From: Petrosia ficiformis
Lineage: Eukaryota > Porifera > Demospongiae > Haplosclerida > Petrosiidae
Reading direction: 5' to 3'
Assembly: GCA_947044365.1 (NCBI GenBank)
Contig: OX345636.1
Span: forward strand, 40,714,191-40,778,190
DNA: 64,000 nt
Shown here: positions 42,801 through 56,700 of the stretch, piece by piece
Layout of the letters: every line of letters begins with the position of its first letter
Position numbering within the stretch: position 1 is the stretch's first letter
Made by a program: the position numbers and the translations under genes
Notes under the pieces: model-generated
What the model was told of the DNA's origin: nothing
Database searches by the model: none
What the model saw: only the letters and a program-made list of their open reading frames with translations

Positions 42801-45800
42801 TGAAATCTTTCACTCTCCGATAAAAACAAGAGTGATTTAAACCTGGGGTCAAGGAAAGTGGCTTTATTTAACAGTTCCATCTGTTACCCAGTGTATCTTT
42901 TCTTAAAGTTTTGTAACATCTTGCTGCGCAACATTCTGGCCACTCTATTATCCGAAGAACAAGGAGCAAGGTATGTGTTATTCAATTTGTGAATAAGTGG
43001 CCGTAGTGATGAAATGCTTACAAATGTTTGACCACCTAATGCCTCAGTAATTTCCACTAAGGGTTTCATCACTTCTAGGTATGTCTCCATTGCAGCAAAT
43101 TCATGATCTGTTGGCATTAGATCCCCTCTGCGTAGTTCAAACAATGCAGCACATACCGCCTGTTGCTGCTCTACTGCTCTTTGGACCATATAATAAGATG
43201 AATTCCACCTTGTAATGACCTCTTGAATCATCCTATGTTGAGAAACATGGAGGTCTAACTGCTTCTGTTTGAGTAAATCTGTAGATTTTGATGAGTGGTG
43301 GAAATGACCGGCTAACCTCCTACACCTCCCAAGAGATTTGGATATTTCAGGAGTAGATGTTCCCTCAATTACAGCCAGCTGCAAAGTGTGGCTGAAACAG
43401 TTAAAATTCATCCACCCAAGATCGTTGACAGCACGCACTATGTTGCTGCCATTGTCAGTAACCACTGCACCAATGTTAAGACTCGATAAATCCCATTCGT
43501 CAAGAACTGCCTCCAACTCGGTAGCTATATTTGAAGCTGTATGTGCCTCTAAAAACTCCCTAGTGTCTAACAGCACACTCTCTAACTGGAACTCTGCATT
43601 AATAAAGTGAGCTGTCACTGACATATATGCCTGGTTAGCCAATGATGTCCACATATCAGTAGTGATGGAAAACGACTGAGCACTACTAACTTTACCCTTC
43701 ATCCTTTCTCGTGTTTCGTGATACAACTTTGGAATGTAATTAGTGGTAATGGCCTTTCGAGATGGTGGCTCATATTTTGGCTCGATGGTGTGCAACAGAT
43801 GACGAAAGCCTTTGTCATCCACAGTGCTTAAAGGTTGCATGTCTTTAGCTATATAATAACTTAGTGCATCAGTAATTCCTTTCCATCGGGGTGAAGATCT
43901 AAGCATTGGCTGCCGAATCTGAAGAGTCTGAGAGATGGTGAGTTGACTTTGATCTGATGATGAAGGTGTTGCATCTGTGTCATAGGTTTTGCTTAGTGTT
44001 CTGTAAACACTGTGATGAGACTTCTCTAGATGACTTCGCATATTCGTGGTGTTCCCAGAATATTTTAGTACCTACATGCAAGATATTTTTAAAACAAACT
44101 CAACTCCACATTCATGAATTTCACGTATTTGTATTTTCAGTTTTTCACATGCAAAAAAAAAAACTATTATACTGTCCAAATGAACGATACAGACAAGCAT
44201 GCCCTCGTGTACACACGTGTGTAACAAAAAACTAACCTTTTTACACAGATTGCAGTAAACTTCCTTCCTATCTTTCTTTTTTTTCACTATATACTGACCA
44301 TCAATGGCGCGAAACCCAAAATATTCCCACACAGGACTTGTAGCTCCTTCTAAGGGAAGCAGCTCAAACGATGACGAACCAGAGCTGCTCGCCATTTGCA
44401 AATCATCTGAGTTGTTATGCGCATGCGTATATACCACGTGGTGATCGATACTTCGATACTGTGTATCGTTATCGCAATACTGGCTAAATATCGCGATAAT
44501 CGATTAATCGCAACTATCGCCCAGCCCTAAGAAATACATGTAAAATAGTGTTTATTTTAGTTAACTAACAACTAAAACCCATTTTAGTAATGCATTGTGT
44601 CTTTTAGTTAACTAACTACTAAAACCCATTTTAGTAATGCATTGTGTCTTTTAGTTAACTAACAACTAAAACCCATTTTAGTAATGCATTGTGTCTTTTA
44701 GTTAACTAACTACATGTACATTGCAAGTCTATTGTAATAACTATAAACAACTAAAATGAAAATTGGCCAATAATGGACACTTTTAGTTAGCCTGAAATAG
44801 TTAATTAACTAAAATTGTGAGAAAGTACATGTAGTCAGTCATAACTAAAAATGGTCATTATTATCATACTAAAACAATACTAATATTACACATGTTCACA
44901 CAATAAACACATTCAAACGTACAAATTCACTTTCCACTAGTGCCCATAATCTGGGGAAGTATTTCTCCACAAAATCTTTACACTATATATTAAATACAAA
45001 TAGGTTTATAAATAATACATGTACATGTAAATGTACATGTACGTAGTACATAATGGATGAACGAATATTAAAAGATTATTAAAATACCACAAAATACACA
45101 AAACATGTACATTGAAAAACAAGTGAATAAATTTACAACACTAGGGTCTGCTCACATTCATGATGACCTCAAAATTAGAATGCAATGAGTTTATACACAG
45201 CAAGTAATATACTGTATACTGTCATAAGGTTAATACATGATTATACTGTAACTATATGTAATATAGTGTCATAATGTTAATACATGATTATACTGGACTC
45301 AATAATGAAGCAGTGGATTGAAATTTGACATACACTAAAAAGATAATTATATGAAAATGTTGTACATGTATACATGCAGGTAAAAAGACGTTGGTCCTTC
45401 CCAAACTAAAGTTATGAACATTTTTCTGAGGACAAGGCGAATGTGAACGACCTTTAATTTATAGGCAATGTACATGTAACTAAATTATATAATACATACC
45501 TCACTCTCAATATATGATACCAAAGCACACACTTTCTCTACTGCATCTTTAACCTCTACCTATTGAAAACAAAAAAACATGAATCCAAAAATGAATGTTT
45601 ATTATGTACATGTATATACATGTAAATGTACATGTAGTATACATGTAAGTAATACTAATCATGCATACACATGTAAGCATGCTGGGCTGCATTTAGTGGG
45701 GAATGAAAATATATATTTGTCTGAAAATGAACCAGAAATGATCTCAGACAGTCTAAAATTAAATTTTGGTGGATCCTCACACCCCCCCCCCTAGTTGGTC

Positions 45801-48800
45801 ATTAACTACACACGTGGTCGGGGGCGGCTTCACCTCAATTTATTTTGACATATATCTGTTTTGACCCCCCCCCCCCTTCAACTTTTCTGAATGCAGCACT
45901 GTATGTACAGTAGAGGACATTAAAAAAGTTAACGTTTTGTAATAGTAGAACAATCGTTTTACGGTTCCATTTGTTGTTAATTACAGTTGCAATTGTTTTA
46001 AAAAACAATGCTGATCGTTCGGGTTAATAAGTTAATTATAATTGAAATTGGAATTTCCTAAAAATATGTGTGGGCGGAGCATTAAATATTTAATTCTTTT
46101 CAGCTCCATAACTCGTATTTTATCAGACTGAAGATTCTAACTTACTTTGCTGGACAGAAGAGTTGTTAACAAAGGCCAATGATGTCAAACTTATTTCGTT
46201 ATCACCAGGAAGAGTCCAAGGCGAGCACTTGAAAGTATAGTAGTACCACGGGCAACACCCACCTCTGTACAACCTTGTATAACTTATGCATTTTAAACAG
46301 CAATGACTTTTATTTAGACAGAAGACCTTTTAAGAAAGCCACAGATACCAAAAACAGGCTCCATTAGCTGCAAGAAAGCAGCAAGGCGAGTGTTTGAAAG
46401 TGTAGTAGTCAGTATAAATGCCATTACATGTATTTGGCGTTCATGTGATTTCTTGTTGAAACATGTGCAAAGATTGCTTTAACAGTTTCAATCATTTTTT
46501 AAAAACGAATACAATGGTAAAAACGATTCTTAATCATAAAAACAGGACAAATCAGAGAACAATAATAGAATGATTACGAAATGTTAACTTTTTTTATGTC
46601 CTTTACTGTACATGTACATGTACATGTACAGTGTATAAGCATGTACTAGAAATGAATGTACATAACAACTGTATACATCACAAATGTAATACATGTAAGG
46701 ATTACTAATCAATGTACATGTACATGTAACAACTGAGTACATCATAAATATACATGTACATGTAACATGCACTAGAAATGAATTTGTATAACATATACAT
46801 GTACATGTAACAACTGTAAATGTAATACATGTAATACATGTGTACATGTACACATGTACATACAAACTTACTTGAGTAGCGTTAGAATCAACAAAAGGTT
46901 CTATAAATCCAACCACTATATCACATAATTGACATTCTACTGATTTGGACTAAAATATGACATGAATTACTATACATGTATAATATACATGTAGTATACT
47001 GTACATGTACATACTACATACAATGTATACACTCACAAACACAAACACAAGCATGCACACACACATACACACACACACACACAGCATCTGTATATATATA
47101 GTGGTCAAATGCCTGCCTAAGGTTGATTAGTAGACCACATGTGTATAAAGCACATGATTTTCAAGGGAATAAGATCTTTTGTAATGAAGTAAGAATGGGC
47201 CATTATTTAACTTCAAGATTTGGGAGTAAGTGATTATTAAATGTATTTACTGATGCATTGGTAAACAAGACTCTATAAGCATTTCCAGATAGGCATAGAG
47301 AGGGGAGGGTTGGGATCCCACCAAAGATGTCTTTAACCCCCATTTCTGGTTCCCAAGGGCAGACTATCTGTGTCAAAGGTCCAGTAACACCAAAGCATCA
47401 AAGCATATGGATATGTTAACAGTTAAGATTGTTAAATACAATTTACATGTATGACACTGGTTTAATAATTTCACCAATAAAGTTTCATTGAACAACAGAA
47501 ACATAAAGTATATGGAGGAAAATATTCCATCTATCAACGTGTGCAAGCAGCTATAGAGTGCTTGGCTGTCTGTCTGTCAGAATACAAGCAATTGAAACTG
47601 TTCACAGCAAACACATTAGTCATGGTGCCTCTGTTTGTTGACACATTCTCTTATTATCCAAAACACACAGACACAGACAGAGACACACAGACATAGACAG
47701 ACACAAAAACAGACAGACAGACATACAGATACAGACTCACAGACAGACAGACACAGGCACAGACAAAGACAAAGACAAAGACACCTTAGTTTCAACAGCA
47801 AGTGTTTGCAGTCCAACTTCACTAGAGGAGTCACACATACCAAGTAATTTACAAATAGTTTCAGGATCCTGTTAACAAATAAGCAAATGCATGTACATGT
47901 ACATGTTCATGTATATAATAATTATATAAATATAAATAATTATACATGTACAGTACACATCAGATGCAACTTAAGAGGCACACTTGTGTAGAATGCGTGC
48001 GCATTTTTGGCGAATGCCGCGTACAATGTTTTGTCGAACGCGTACACATTTATGGTTGAACGCGTTCGACAGGAGATACAAACGCGTACGCACGTGCATA
48101 CAAAACGCGCGTACGCTCACGCAAGCCTTTCACGGGCGTGACTCAATCATTACTGCCAGTGGCAGAGCGTTCAAATGAAATCTCATGTGGAAGTTTTGTC
48201 TTTTCACCTGCTCACTTGATGTTTTTTTAGTTAGTATAGAGACTTGTATACAATTACATAAATTTGTTTGCCATCTAATAATTGCTGAAATTATAATGTA
48301 TTATATATAACTGTTTCTACATGTATGTGTAATGGATGTGGTAAGCCACTGATCATGACAAATTGCAGCAAGTAAATGATTTCTGTCTGGTTTCACATCA
48401 GGTTCAATGATTTGATCCAAATGGAAGGTCAATACATGGAGAAGTACATGTAGCTTCTGTGTATCAGTTTCCTATTCATTGCAGATAGTTTCTTTTATAG
48501 ATTGAATGTTGTTATCTATATTCTTACATTCTATTTTATTGACTGTAATTATATTGTAAATATATATATATATACTTGATTTTGAAAGAATTTACACATA
48601 TAACAACGTCATATTCTTGTATATTAACTCTCCTCTGTCAGAAAGTTGCAGCATACTGTCTTGAACAAGAATATTAGATGATGAAACAGGAGTTTTAGTG
48701 AATAATCTTCATAATTATATTATTTTTATTATAATTTATACACAATCACAAAAATCGATTTAATCTCAGAAGATAGCAGCTGCAGAATAAGAACTACAAC

Positions 48801-51800
48801 AGTAAAAATAAACAACAGCAACACACCTGCACTAGCCCCTCCCCTGTAAATGTGTCACGCGTGCACGTTTACATGTGTGCTTAACGCGTTCACACATAGG
48901 CATGCGCGATTAACTAGGAACGCGTTCCAATTTATGACGCACGCGTTCCAATTTATGACGTATGCGTTTACACTAAGTGTGAAACATGTCTGTCTCTTTA
49001 AGTTGCATCTGATATGTACTGTAACTAAAAGTAACAATTATTATTGGCCAATTTTCATTTTAGTTAGTTAAAATTATTATACAATTGACTTGTAATTTAG
49101 TTATACATGCACATGTAGTTTAGTTAAAAAGTGTACATGTACATGTACATGTATGTGAATAAACTTACAGATATATCATCCCATATGAGAGGCAGAATAT
49201 CTCTGATAATTGCTTTACACTGTAAATATAATATATTACAAGAATAATAAACAATAAAAATGAAAGAAGAAGCATGCGAACAAGGTTAGGTGGGACCCAA
49301 AATTAAACAAACCACTTCCATATAACCCTACATAAGTACAGCTCTTTGTATTTTGCTTTATTGTGGTGTAAATACTTATGTAGGGTTATATGGAAGTGGT
49401 TTGTTTTTTTTTCCTGAATGGTGTGAATATTTTTTGTACATTGCATTGAAGAAATACTGGTGTAAGTCATATGAAATCATTCAGTCATAAATACATTAAA
49501 GTTTGTTCATCAATGAAGGTCAGTCTTTTGTATATATCAATTATTTATGAATTGATTATCATTCTCTTTCACTTACAGATGATGCCTATTATTTCACTCA
49601 CAGCACTATCTGCAGTCATACAAGAAGTAGTGTCAGTCACTATATCAACCAAATGGCATTCCAATGTTATCATATTATGTATATAATATTACTATACAAT
49701 GGCCTAATAATTATATTTATTATTATTAATTTTGCTCACACATTTTATTACTATGAAGCACTTTCTCCTTTTCAGCTTCCATGTTCTGAGTATACAAATG
49801 CGCATGCACAATTAAATTCCACGTGACTTACACCTACGAAAACGGCATACAATTTGAGATCAATTGTTCATAGTCGTTGAGACTCTCTTCTTTTACGGTA
49901 TCTGAAGATATCATCTCGATACATGTACTTCCAGACCAGAATTTTACTATGAATGTGACTGGAATAGTGCTAGAATCATTGTGATAGTTCAACAAACAAA
50001 AAAATGATATGTCTGGAAAATAATAATATTATTAATATGATGAAGATTTTGCCAGTTTTGCCACTCCCCGGTTCTCTACCTTAACGACAATCTTTGGCCA
50101 TCTAGAAGGTGTTGGTAGTCATAAAAACACTAGATATGAACAGGCATGTGTATATACAAATGTAGAAACTTATGTGTACATATTACCAGAGATTTCAGCT
50201 CATCACTTCCTGTATGCGTGCCATTCCTACAGAGAGTACTACCGTACTCTCTGATACAGTACAAATACATGAAAATTCATGCGCTATGCTAGCAAAAGAC
50301 GTAGAAACACAAACACAACAAACAAGCAGCCACAACAGATTTGAAAATTCATTTAAAAGGGATATTAAACCAGCCACCCTTGCTTAGAAAATAATTAACA
50401 TACATGTACATGTACAAGTATGTCATAAACATACACAAGTACATCCATACATGTAGCAGGGGAAGGGGGATTTCCCTCTACCCAGATTTCAGAGCATATG
50501 TACACGTACTGTACATGTACATGTATATTATAGGTTCAACATCTTAGCTACAAGGTTTGAGACTACCAAGGCAACCAGAAGCAACCTCAGATGACCTACA
50601 ATTACAATTGATTGATTCCCCCTTTTTAAAAGAATCCAGTATACGTGTAATGTATATTAATTAGTGAGTCAAAACAATAATTTAGAAAACAATAAGTTTG
50701 TGATGGATAATGGTTTTGGCATCTGAATGTGTACATACATGTACATGTATGTTCAACATATACATCATTTACATGTACCTTGTCTTGGTCACTTTTTGAT
50801 ACATTTAAATATGTACACAGAACATCAAGTCTCTTTTCAAGAGTATCCTAAAATGTAAAAGAATAACAAAATGATAGAAGAGCCACAGCCCACAATATAC
50901 AACTGTATATTGGTATTAGTGTTGTTTTAGTTAACTATAACTAAAACCCCTATTAGTAAGGCATCGGGACTTTTATTTAACTAAACTATAACTAAATTAC
51001 ATGTCTACTGTAATAACTACATGTATAACTAACTAAAATGAGAAATGGCTAATAATGGGCACTTTTAGTTAGTTAACTAAACTAAAACCCTTTTAGTAAG
51101 CCTAATATTATTTTAGTTCACTAAACTATAACTGTTTAAGAAGCTAGGTATACCATAACTATAACTAAAAGTGGTCGCTATAGTCATACTAAAACAACAC
51201 TAATTGGTTGCCCCTCCATCTCCAAAGTACTTAGGCCTCTTATCTACAATTGTACAGATCAGATTACACACTAACCTCAGTAAAAAACTTCTCCAGTAGT
51301 TTTAATCCCTCTTTACAAGCATCACATTCAATAGCACCATGAAAAGATCCAACAGCTTTGGGTTGAGTATTTGCAAGAAACTTTGAGCTGTCACACAGAT
51401 TGATTTCGCCACAGACTTTGTCAGGATCCTATGAAAATAAAATTTAAATGTATCATTTACATGTATGTCATGTAGGGTTGGGTGATAATAGAAAATCAGC
51501 TTATTGCCAAAAATATTATCACGATTATCACGATTATCACGGTTTATCATCAGAAATAATAATAATTCCAAAGTACATGTAAGTCCACAATAAGATTTTT
51601 GTGTTTGGATAATTCAAAGGTTGCTTAATTATGACCACATGGTTATTATAGCTAATATAAATTTTGGTTAGAGTGGGTGTGACTGTTGACACGGTTATAT
51701 TGTTTTGCTATTTTAGTCATGGTAACTTTACCCCTTTCAGCTTTTTAATGTTGTAATTTTACAACATCCTGTCAGAGAGGAAGTGTATCCTGAATTCAAA

Positions 51801-53736
51801 CTGCAATTCACGGGATCTTGGATGTACCACGCCCCAAATTACTGTAGGCACATGTACATGTAATTTATATTCTTACCGTATTCTTTACCAGTTCATCCCA
51901 GATTGTTGGAAAGTATTGCTTCACTAAAGAAGTACACTACAAGAATAAGTTAATTATAATGTACATGAATGTACATGTAATTTCATGTAATCATAATTCA
52001 ATATTATATATAGTACAGGACATAAAAAGTTAACGTTTTGTAATCTTTCTACTATCATTCTCTCATTTTTATGGCCCGTAGGGCCATCCCTATGATTGCT
52101 TTCCACGGGGTTGAATCTATATATATATATATATATATATTCTTGTGTCCACTTGCGCGATCGAGTATGCATTGTATACGTAGTTAAGGAAGTTGCGTCA
52201 TTCCCGGGGGGCTCGGTCAATTAATGGGTGTGACGCGTAAAAGAACACGTGCTCGAGCTCTACAGACCAGCAGAAAGAAAGCTAAGTAGCTTACATAGAA
52301 ACTGGAACTAATAGCTAGCTGTTTTGCCTGAAATATATTCCTAAAGTTCTACAAGGTCCTTTGAAAGGTCAGGAGAGTAGATAATCAAAATAATAACTAT
52401 AATAAGCTGTTGTCTTTCATGCTTGATACCACAAAGCAGTCATAGGGATGTTTTTTTTCTCTATATACACTTGTTATAATTGTGATCCTTTTTAAAAACA
52501 ATTGAAACTGTTAAAGCAATCTAATAAACCAACTGAATACTACACTTTCAAACATTTGCCTTGCTGCTTTACTGTAGCTAATGATTTTGATATCTCTGGC
52601 TTTCTTAAAAGTCTTCTGTCTATAAATACACGAGTTAAAAGTTGCTGCTGTTTAAAATGCATAACTTGGTTGTACAGAGGTTGTATTTTCTAAGTCATGG
52701 TGGCTGATTGTTAATTTTCTAAGTCATGGTGGCTGATTGTAAGCCAGAGTGGCTGCTTTAATATTTTCTAAGGCCTTTGTCGCTGTGCTTTATGAAATTG
52801 TTTCTATGCCTTTTGCTAGCATGCTAGGCACATGAATTTTCATGTATATACATGTACATGTACATGTATGTCAGTCTACAACACAATAATTATTTGATTA
52901 CACATGTACAAACTGTACATGTACTGTATGTAATGCACTTACCACGTCAGACTTCATATATTCACACAGTTCTAACACAGCATCTTCAGTTTCATTCTAC
53001 AGATAAAGATAATTTAAAAGAACATATATGTACATGTACATGTACATGTTTACATATACTGTACTAGTGTACAATTTATACATGTACATATACAATGTAT
53101 GATTGCTTTATAAATATTCTCATGTCTGAAAATAGTTGTATTCATTCAATCCAAAATTGTTATGACACATGTACATTTGTACATTGTAGCTTGCCATCAT
53201 CAATCAGTTGCAATTATTTGTACAGTATATTCAGACCGTACATGCCCTCACAAAAATGATGCTTGCATGCTGTATGCATCTAGTGTCCAAATTCTGGCAT
53301 GCTGCATATAAATAGTACACATGCAGATATGTGTAGAATATGAACAGATATGGGCTGGAAATATGCAGAAAAGAGGATGCACACATTGTTCAATTTTTAC
53401 TGTCCTACACACATGCACAATCACCCCAAAACCTGTATGTGTGCAGCTTTGAAAGCAACACACATGTAGCATGTATGCTGCAGCTAAACATTGTTGTGAA
53501 GGTGTACATGTACATGTTACTTGTGTAGTTAGACAATAGAGTGATCTACAAAGCCTGACAAATATTATATGCTGTATACATGTACATGTAGGTAAGGTAC
53601 ATGTATAGTTGCTTATACATGTACCAATACTCTGCCTATATCTTTAATATAGTATAGCAGCATTCAGATATGTACATGTATACAGTATAGTATAGTATTC
53701 AGATCCATATACTACATAACACTTGAGATGAAAGAA

Positions 53737-53777
<41 letters not shown>

Positions 53778-56700
53778 CCTGAGGCAAATGAAAAAATGAA
53801 AATGAATTGCCTGCCTCAGGTGAGATTCGAACCCACGACACTCTGCTCTCCGGACAGATGCTCTTACAAATTGAGCTACCAAGGCAGCCCAGCTGGCAGG
53901 GTCCTAATCAAACATCTCGTACACCTGTATAACTGAAACTCAGTATATAAGTGAAGGCCGGGGTAATTAAACCACCAAAGACACCAACTTCTACATGTAC
54001 ATGTAGATGCTAGTTTTTTATTCAGACATGTGATCAATTACAATGCAATGTAGTATATATTACTACTACTAATATATATATGTACATGAATTACCTTAAA
54101 AATCAGTATATTACTATTACTATTACTAATACCTCCTAAGTCAATGTAGTATATTTAATTATTATGTTACAGGTCAGCAGCTCTACAGTTAACACGGGAT
54201 AGACTTGTGGGCCATAATAAATCCCCATAAAGTACATGTACATGTACATGTATAGTACCAGTACAGTAAAAGTACAGTACCAGTTCAGTATAGTTGTAGC
54301 ATACATGTATGTACAGTACATGTACATGTACATGTATAGTACCAGTACAGTAAAAGTACAGTACTAGTTCAGTATACAGTGTAGTTGTAGCATACATGTA
54401 CACATGTACATTGTATGTACAGTACATGTACATGTACATGTATAGTACCAGTACAGTAAAAGTACAGTACCAGTTCAGTATAGTTGTAGCATACATGTAC
54501 AGTATGTCAATAAAAACTTTATGTTTCGTTTTTGTAGTACGATCGTAATACGAAACTATCGTACCGTACTATTAACATTGCGTTTAAACGTTTAATTAAC
54601 GTTTGCTATTAATCATTGCTGAAATATGGGTGTGGTTAACGAGCCAAATGGCGAGGAGTTTACTGCTACATTCTCTCAGAAGAATTCAGACCTAAACAAA
54701 GTTGATATTCTAGAAGATTAAGGCTCTGTCCAGCTTCACCTGCAGTAACAGTTCTTCATTCCATGTGGAAATAGCAAAACGATTGTCTTGACAAAGATGG
54801 GCATGACCGCTGAAGACGGTCGAGTTGTATCAAATTCTCCTGCCTTCATAGATGTTAGTAAAGGCTTGAAGCTTGCTTCGAAGTTAGCATAAGGACTGTT
54901 GAGTATGTAGACAAATCCTCAAGTTCAGTTTTACAAATGTGAAGCTTCAGTTTTCTTGGTGAATACTTGACGGTCAAATTTTCCGTTATATAAACCGTTC
55001 CGTTTTACGATCTATCACTGAATATTTAATTACCGTTTAAACTGACTTTTGACTAGGTTTTAGCGTACTACGGAGCGTAGAACGGTCGTACTACAAAACG
55101 AAACGTAAAGTTTTTATTGACATATACTGTATGTACAGTACATGTAAATGTACATGTACATACATGTATGTGTAGTTGCTGAATATCTACATGCAAACTG
55201 TACCTCTGTTGAGTTGTTTTCAATTAGTCTATCAACATATCCAACAATAATTTTACAAGCCTCACACTCAACTCCTCCCCCAAAAGAAACCTGAAGATTT
55301 GGGAAAAAATGTGACAATGTACATGTTCAAATTAAATCTCTAATTATACATGTACATGTGTATGTACATGTACGTGTACATTATACATGTATACACGTAC
55401 ATGTACATGTATATAGCATACTTGTATGATATGCCATGCATTTTTATGTCACGATTTACAATGTATGACAATCTGCAGCAGGACTAATTACATGTATCAT
55501 GGCAGGATTAGCAGCCTAGAGATCAACAGGTGGAAGAAACACATGTAAAAGCACTGTAATGAAGTACATTGTACATGTACATGTATATGATGATTGTGAA
55601 TTACTATTATTTATTTATCGTTCAATGAACTCACAGGTAAGTTAGCTTTGTCTTTTTCCTGATTTTTTGTCTGCAAGTACATGAATTACAAGTACCAGTA
55701 AAGATGTACATGTATAAAATAAGATACAAAACATGTACATGTAGTTAATGATGAATATCCAGCTTATCAGGTATATACATGTACGTGTACACGTGTACAC
55801 AGTGTTTCTCCTAAAGGATGGTAACATACTAACATGGCGCTCCCCACCATTTAGTCTTGCTATCCCATCCTTTAATTATTCTGAAAAACACTATTTTATA
55901 ATGTGTTGACTAAACATCATGTAGAATGTACATGTACCACTAATGCACCTTAATATTTTATCCTGGGAGAAACACTGCATGTGCATGTACACATACACGT
56001 ATATGTAAATTGTAACGTACAAAAACATGTAGAGGTACATTGTACATGTACATGTATATGAAGTTAATAATGAATATCTAGTAAATCTAGAATATACATT
56101 GTACATGTACATGTAGTTTCATTACATACATGTACAAATACATGTACATGTAAGAGCATTGTATATTTGTACATGTACATGTACATTTACATGTTATTTT
56201 AGAATGTACTTTCACTAAAAGCAGTTCCTTTATTAAAGCACAAACATGCTTTTTATCAGAAGAAAACAATCAAATTTTAATGATAACAATACACAACTAC
56301 TACTTGTTAATGATACATTGACTTCTGAAGTTGACCTAGCGACCTAGCGACCTAGCAACCTAGAATGGTTGTTGCTGTATAACCAGGGTTTAATATACAT
56401 GTACCACCTATACATGTACATGTACATGTACATTGCACAACTACACTTCTCACTAAACATGCCTCAACCATGTACAGTGTATAATTACATGTATGTACTT
56501 GTAAATGTACATGTAATTATACGTCCATAGCTTGTATTTTACTGTTTATATACATGTAATTACATGTCCCTAGCTTGAATTTTACATAATTACATAATAC
56601 ATACATGTACATGTACATGTACATAAACAGGTATATATAGTTTGTACACTTGTCTCTACACATGCCACATACAGTACATGTAAATGTACAATGTAGGTGT

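Noticed and set aside
43338..43610. Plus-strand frames inside the hAT transposase
   Set aside because: They are the reverse shadow of a well-matched transposase frame.
47616..47847. Frames rich in CLCLC or TDRHTDT
   Set aside because: They come from the CAGA/GTCT microsatellite beside exon 10.
53812..53885. Functional tRNA-Ser (GGA)
   Set aside because: U33 is C and the long variable arm of Ser tRNAs is missing; a second copy shares a SINE-like tail.
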